Source: Reticulitermes speratus (lineage: Eukaryota; Arthropoda; Insecta; Blattodea; Rhinotermitidae). From it: a stretch of DNA of 64,000 bases. This document shows positions 60,680 through 64,000 of this stretch, piece after piece. The stretch covers positions 27,023,444 to 27,087,443 of the forward strand of contig JAJKFL010000330.1 in NCBI GenBank assembly GCA_021186555.1. The letters run 5' to 3'. Both the position numbers and the translations under genes were made by a program. How positions within the stretch are numbered: the first letter of the stretch is position 1; each line of letters starts with the position of its first letter. Below the pieces are notes generated by a model, which made no database searches, was not told where the DNA came from, and saw only the letters and a program-made list of their open reading frames with translations.

Positions 60680-61790
60680 GATTAGTTGCTTAATTGGTGA
60701 GGTGGTCAATTAGAGAGTTACTTAATTACACAGGCAGCACTTAGGTACTCATTTGTTTAATTATCTAGTCAATAAAACGTTTAATCAGGCGACTTGTTCA
60801 GTCGGTTATTCAATTACATTGCTACTTATTAAATCAGTTCCTTAATGAGTATATTTACTTTTCAGTTACTTAATAAGATTCAATTAATAATTGTCTTATT
60901 TACTCAAATCAACGTTTAATTAACCGAGTCAGGTATTCAATTAATTTCACACTGTTGCCACCGTGCATCTTCGTCATATTAAATTAAGTTATAGACCAAC
61001 TGATGCACACTAAAACTACTTTTTTAAGTAGCTTTATTATTAAAATTGTTAAAAATTGTACCCCTACACGTGTTTCGATCCTAGGATCATCGTCAGGGGG
61101 GGTTTTTGCTAAAAGCTACAGTCACTTCAACACATGATTTAAAATATTCTATCTGCACTTTGAAACATAAGTTAAAATCTTGTAAAAGGATTCTCTAAAA
61201 GTTGTAAAATTATAAAAGCACTGTAGATGGTAGATTGTGGAACTGCTGGCGTGTGGTATTAAAAGCATATGAAATGTTTTTGCGTGGAGCGGAGTGTACT
61301 ACGTGTTGTGCTGTGAGGAGTACTATGGTGGAGTACTCCTCACAGCACAACACTCCGCTCCACGCAAAAACATTTCATATGCTTTTAATACCACGATCCC
61401 ACACGCCAGCAGTTCCACAATCTACCATCTACAGTGCTTTTATAATTTTACAACTTTAGCGAATCTTTTTACAAGATTTTAACTTATGTTTTAAAGTGCA
61501 GATAGAATATTTTAAATCATGTGTTGAAGTGACTGTAGCTTTTAGCAAAAAAACCCCCCTGACGATGATCCTAGGATCGAAACACGTGTAGGGGTACAAT
61601 TTTTAACAATTTTAATAATAAAGCTACTTAAAAAAGTAGTTTTAGTTTGCATCAGTTGGTCTATAACTTAATTTAATTCAATTAATTGTTTACTTAGTTG
61701 CTTATATATTTAGTCAATCAGTGTTTTACTCACTTAGAGAGTAATCAGTTAGTTGCTTACTTATTCGGTCAGTTAACTGTTACAAAGAGT
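60680..61790. repeat. AT-rich minisatellite, interrupted by a foldback element
   Basis: Degenerate units resembling 'cagttagttgcttaattggt' repeat from about 60680 to 60945 and resume at about 61687-61790 (TTAGTTGCTTA, GTCAGTT, TTAATTA). The array is split by the 731-bp foldback insertion, so both halves belonged to one array. Confidence 0.7.
60936..61686 (-). mobile_element. 731-bp foldback element, near-perfect hairpin with 10-bp TSD
   Basis: TTCAATTAAT occurs at 60936-60945 and 61677-61686. The host minisatellite also contains this word near 60888, so the TSD is likely but not certain. The insert is an inverted repeat with arms of about 340 bp meeting at 'gtactatggtggagtac' (about 61321-61337); I see only scattered mismatches and a small indel or two. 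Each arm carries CTGACGAT GATCC-ta-GGATC GAAACACGTG pointing outward. The 5' side has the one-sided extension 'ttcacactgttgcc' also found in the 59.6 kb copy, so the orientation is minus relative to that copy. No protein is encoded. Confidence 0.9.
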
Positions 61791-61806
61791 AAACAGACAG
61801 CATATT

Positions 61807-62349
61807 TCAGTTTCGGACCAAGGACTTACACACAAAGGCTTTTTCTTTAGCACTATAACGGCATAACTTTGTGTTTTCTTCTTTTAAATTGAACCTGATA
61901 CGGAAGCTAAGCGCGACCCAGCCTAATGAACATAATTGTGATGTCTTGCACGTTAAATAAACCACTGTATTATTATGTTCTCGGAAATTGACAGTCACAG
62001 TGTGCAGATATTGACACTGACGTAAGTTTGTGCTGTGCAGGAAGGTTTGTCTGAGCTGCTCACATGCCATATCAGTCCTGTTCCGGTGGTGAGCACGACG
62101 ATATTTCCGTTGGAAAATGAATCCCTTACCGCATGACTCATGGTAGCAACTTCCGGATAATGAATGGTGGAATTTAAAAAGACTGACGTAAATTTTTGAA
62201 AATATGGAAGCAGTTCCTTTGCAAATACAAGAATTGTGATCAGAAAGCCCCGGCACTGAATTTCTTACACCTAAATCAGTAATTAGAGGGAAATCAAATA
62301 AATGGCATGCTTGAAAACTACTGCTGAATTCACTGTTGTTGTCGTGCAA
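61807..62349 (-). other. 180-codon open frame, unknown
   Basis: This is the longest open frame outside the gene and the microsatellite. It starts with ATG and holds many cysteines and histidines (e.g. 'GSCYHESCGKGF', 'CKTSQLCSLGW') but no spacing I recognise as a zinc finger. No signal peptide, splice sites or flanking gene features are evident. It may be chance or a transposon remnant. Confidence 0.2.
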
Positions 62350-62559
62350 GACAATTGTGAGAGAAATGTCGTTTCAAAGGATGTCTATATAGAACACATA
62401 GCTAGAATTTGTGATGCATAAAATCAGGAGCTGGTTATTCAGAGTCTGTGTGAAACAGCATTTGGAGATAAAACTTCTACCATTCATTGTTTCATTCTTC
62501 AAATTTTCGTCTCTTGTAGAAGAAACCGAAAGATAAAAATATATAAAAATATAATTTTA

Positions 62560-63010
62560 CCTTTTCTCTCTCCCTACCCTAAGGAACGTATATGAGAAGA
62601 GGGTATTGAGGACTACCTTCATAAATAAGGGTGAATAAATAACATGAGGATGGAGATAACATAATTAGAAGTTGCATAATTTATGTTCTAGAGCTACGAA
62701 ATCAAAGAGGATGAGGTGAGCAGGACACGTAACTTGCATAGCGAATAAGAGAAAGGCATCCAGAACTTCTCTTGAGAAAACTTGAATAAAGATGCATAGG
62801 TGGCAACGTAATACATGCAGGAAAATGGATCTCACACAAAGAAGATGTAATCATGCGAACTGGATTGAAATGGGCCAGGATATTATTTAGTGGCTGGTTC
62901 ATGTGAAAGTGCTAATAAACCTTCTGTTTCGATAAATGGTGAATAATTTCTTGACCAGCCGAGCGACTATCAGCTTCTGAAAACGCAATCTCCTTCACGG
63001 AATTGAATTA
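62560..63010 (+). mobile_element. LINE ORF2 tail relic
   Basis: 'gaggatgaggtgagcaggac' (MRWAGH-like), 'gagaaaggcatccagaactt', 'gaactggattgaaatgggcc' (NWIEMG), 'cttctgtttcgataaatggt' and 'aatttcttgaccagccgagc' follow the C-terminal and 3'-tail order. All frames are broken. Confidence 0.7.
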
Positions 63011-63379
63011 ATTGATTTTCTTAGTGCCAGTCTACTTAGAAACACAAAACAAGTATAGCTTGGTAATTACAATTAATTACAACGAAAGTAATGAAGTTTT
63101 AGTGAAACTTTGTGTCTCCCTAATTATCACAGAACAATGTGGGAAAGCGACTGCCTGCTGGTTCTACCGGACAGAGAAACCTTGGCTCAGCGAATGAAAG
63201 AGTGTTACATCATTCAGCAGCGCGGAACACTAGAAGAGAATTCGTGTTAAGTCCCAGTTGCAACGAAAAATCCTAAAGAAAACGTGGAAGAACAGCACAG
63301 GTCACGTGGTACAGACATAAAGCAAGGTTCAGATCGTTTAAGTAATTCCAAGAAGCAGAGCTCTTCTTAAAAAGCTAAA
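63011..63379. other. Non-coding, unassigned
   Basis: No gene or recognisable repeat. Confidence 0.35.
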
Positions 63380-63560
63380 AAAGGTGGTCGATTCCTTGCA
63401 TCTAATAAACCCAAAGTTTAATCATCACATTCACGAAATTCTGCCACTGGAACCCTATCCAGAGCTGGTAGGATGCATTTCACAGACCTTCATACAGCAT
63501 TTATTTAAGATTCATTCTAATATTATCCTCCCATCTATGCCTAGATCTTACAGAGGATGT
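63380..63560 (-). mobile_element. LINE 3'-end relic
   Basis: Reverse-complemented: 'gaatgtgatgattaaacttt' (tail), 'ggataggg' and 'ggcatagatgggaggataat' with 'attagaatgaatc' (GIDGRIILE-like). Opposite in orientation to the relic at 62.56-63.01 kb. Confidence 0.6.
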
Positions 63561-63564
63561 GCAA

Positions 63565-63760
63565 TGCACTCGACATGTCAACTACGGGGTGGGAAAACAG
63601 GGGTTCAGTTCCCGGAAGAAGTAAGGTGTTTCTCACAACTCCCACGTCCATGTCGACTCTGGGACACACAAAGTTTCATACTGAGTGTGTATATCGAGGG
63701 AGCGAAGCGGCCAGATCGTGAAGTTGACCGTTGAACTCCACATACTGCCGAGATAAGGAA
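63565..63760 (+). mobile_element. SINE, family T, partial
   Basis: 'gcaatgcactcgacatgtca' (box A area), 'aggggttcagttcccgga' (box B), 'gtaaggtgtttctcac', 'gaagcggccagatcgtgaag' and 'ttgaccgttgaactccacat' follow family T order. The 'tccagcc...caatggg' middle is replaced by a diverged stretch. Confidence 0.6.
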
Positions 63761-64000
63761 TTTGTACTGTACTGTTTCAACACCTTTCTACATCACTGTA
63801 GAGTGGTGCATTGGTCCAAGAACAATCTTAGGTTTCTTTAATTTATTTGCCACGAAGTCAAATGTATGTTATTACACACGTACACTTTTACAACTTTATA
63901 TCAGTAATTTTGTAAGTTCAGATATTAAAACCAAAAAGTTCTAAAGAATACGATTACATTACCAGCATTATCGAGCGATTTTGTTTTGTCGGAAGTTCAA
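63761..64000. other. Non-coding end of window
   Basis: No gene or recognisable repeat. Confidence 0.4.

Noticed and set aside
61559..61582. Canonical hammerhead ribozyme
   Set aside because: CTGACGA and GAAAC boxes are present, but an extra T precedes the GATCC/GGATC stem and I could not find convincing stems I and III with a cleavage NUH; reported only as a hammerhead-like motif.
1..64000. Bacterial or phage system, CRISPR array or operon
   Set aside because: No ribosome-binding-site-spaced genes, no regular repeat-spacer array; introns, SINEs and LINE relics show nuclear animal DNA.

Overview
The window looks like nuclear DNA of an insect with a large, repeat-rich genome, most like a cockroach or termite (Blattodea). 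The sequence shows AT-rich DNA, GT-AG introns, poly(A)-tailed insertions with target-site duplications (TSDs), many tRNA-derived SINEs and dozens of decayed non-LTR retrotransposon ends. The order-level guess is my inference from remembered repeat types; no database was searched. I see no bacterial operons, rRNA, CRISPR arrays or intact tRNA genes.

One protein-coding gene is well supported, on the minus strand at about 15.48 to 12.19 kb. Exon A (15482-15186) is GC-rich and encodes a charged coiled coil. It joins across a 799-bp intron to a long exon (14386-12907). I then infer a short intron (12906-12701), which restores the frame, followed by a last coding exon (12700-12186) ending in ...YWVEPFL. 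The model gives about 763 residues: coiled coil, long acidic/polar low-complexity region, SH3-type proline motif and a basic C-terminal segment. I cannot name it. A weaker candidate exon lies on the plus strand at 17989-18185.

The rest is repeats, region by region. 0-9 kb: a TSD-bounded SINE (926-1254), LINE ends, a tandem repeat of about 140-150 bp (3047-3510) and SINE copies. 9-12.2 kb: a tRNA-headed SINE and the probable 3' flank or UTR of the gene. 14-18.7 kb: intronic LINE relic, inverted-pair element, LINE end, a SINE with a 14-bp TSD and a LINE RT-tail relic. 18.7-33 kb: sparse old repeats plus a 117-bp poly(A)-tailed insertion that is mostly a perfect snapback. 33.1-33.7 kb: a TATG-type microsatellite of about 540 bp. 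33.7-46 kb: a composite SINE with a 15-bp TSD and many LINE/SINE fragments. 46-52 kb: three inverted-pair elements and more fragments. 52-59 kb: mostly unassigned. 59.6-61.7 kb: two copies of a foldback family, one an almost perfect hairpin of about 700 bp, the second interrupting an AT-rich minisatellite. 62.5-64 kb: LINE and SINE relics.

The most unusual theme is a hairpin motif of about 25-35 nt, shaped as CTGANGA-type box, stem-loop, then (C)GAAAC followed by GTCGG, ATGT or ACGTG. It recurs about 15 times. Five loci carry it as head-to-head pairs pointing outward from an inverted repeat. The two sequence boxes resemble a hammerhead ribozyme core and the architecture resembles inverted terminal repeats of Penelope-like elements, but the motif is not a canonical hammerhead, so both links are hypotheses.
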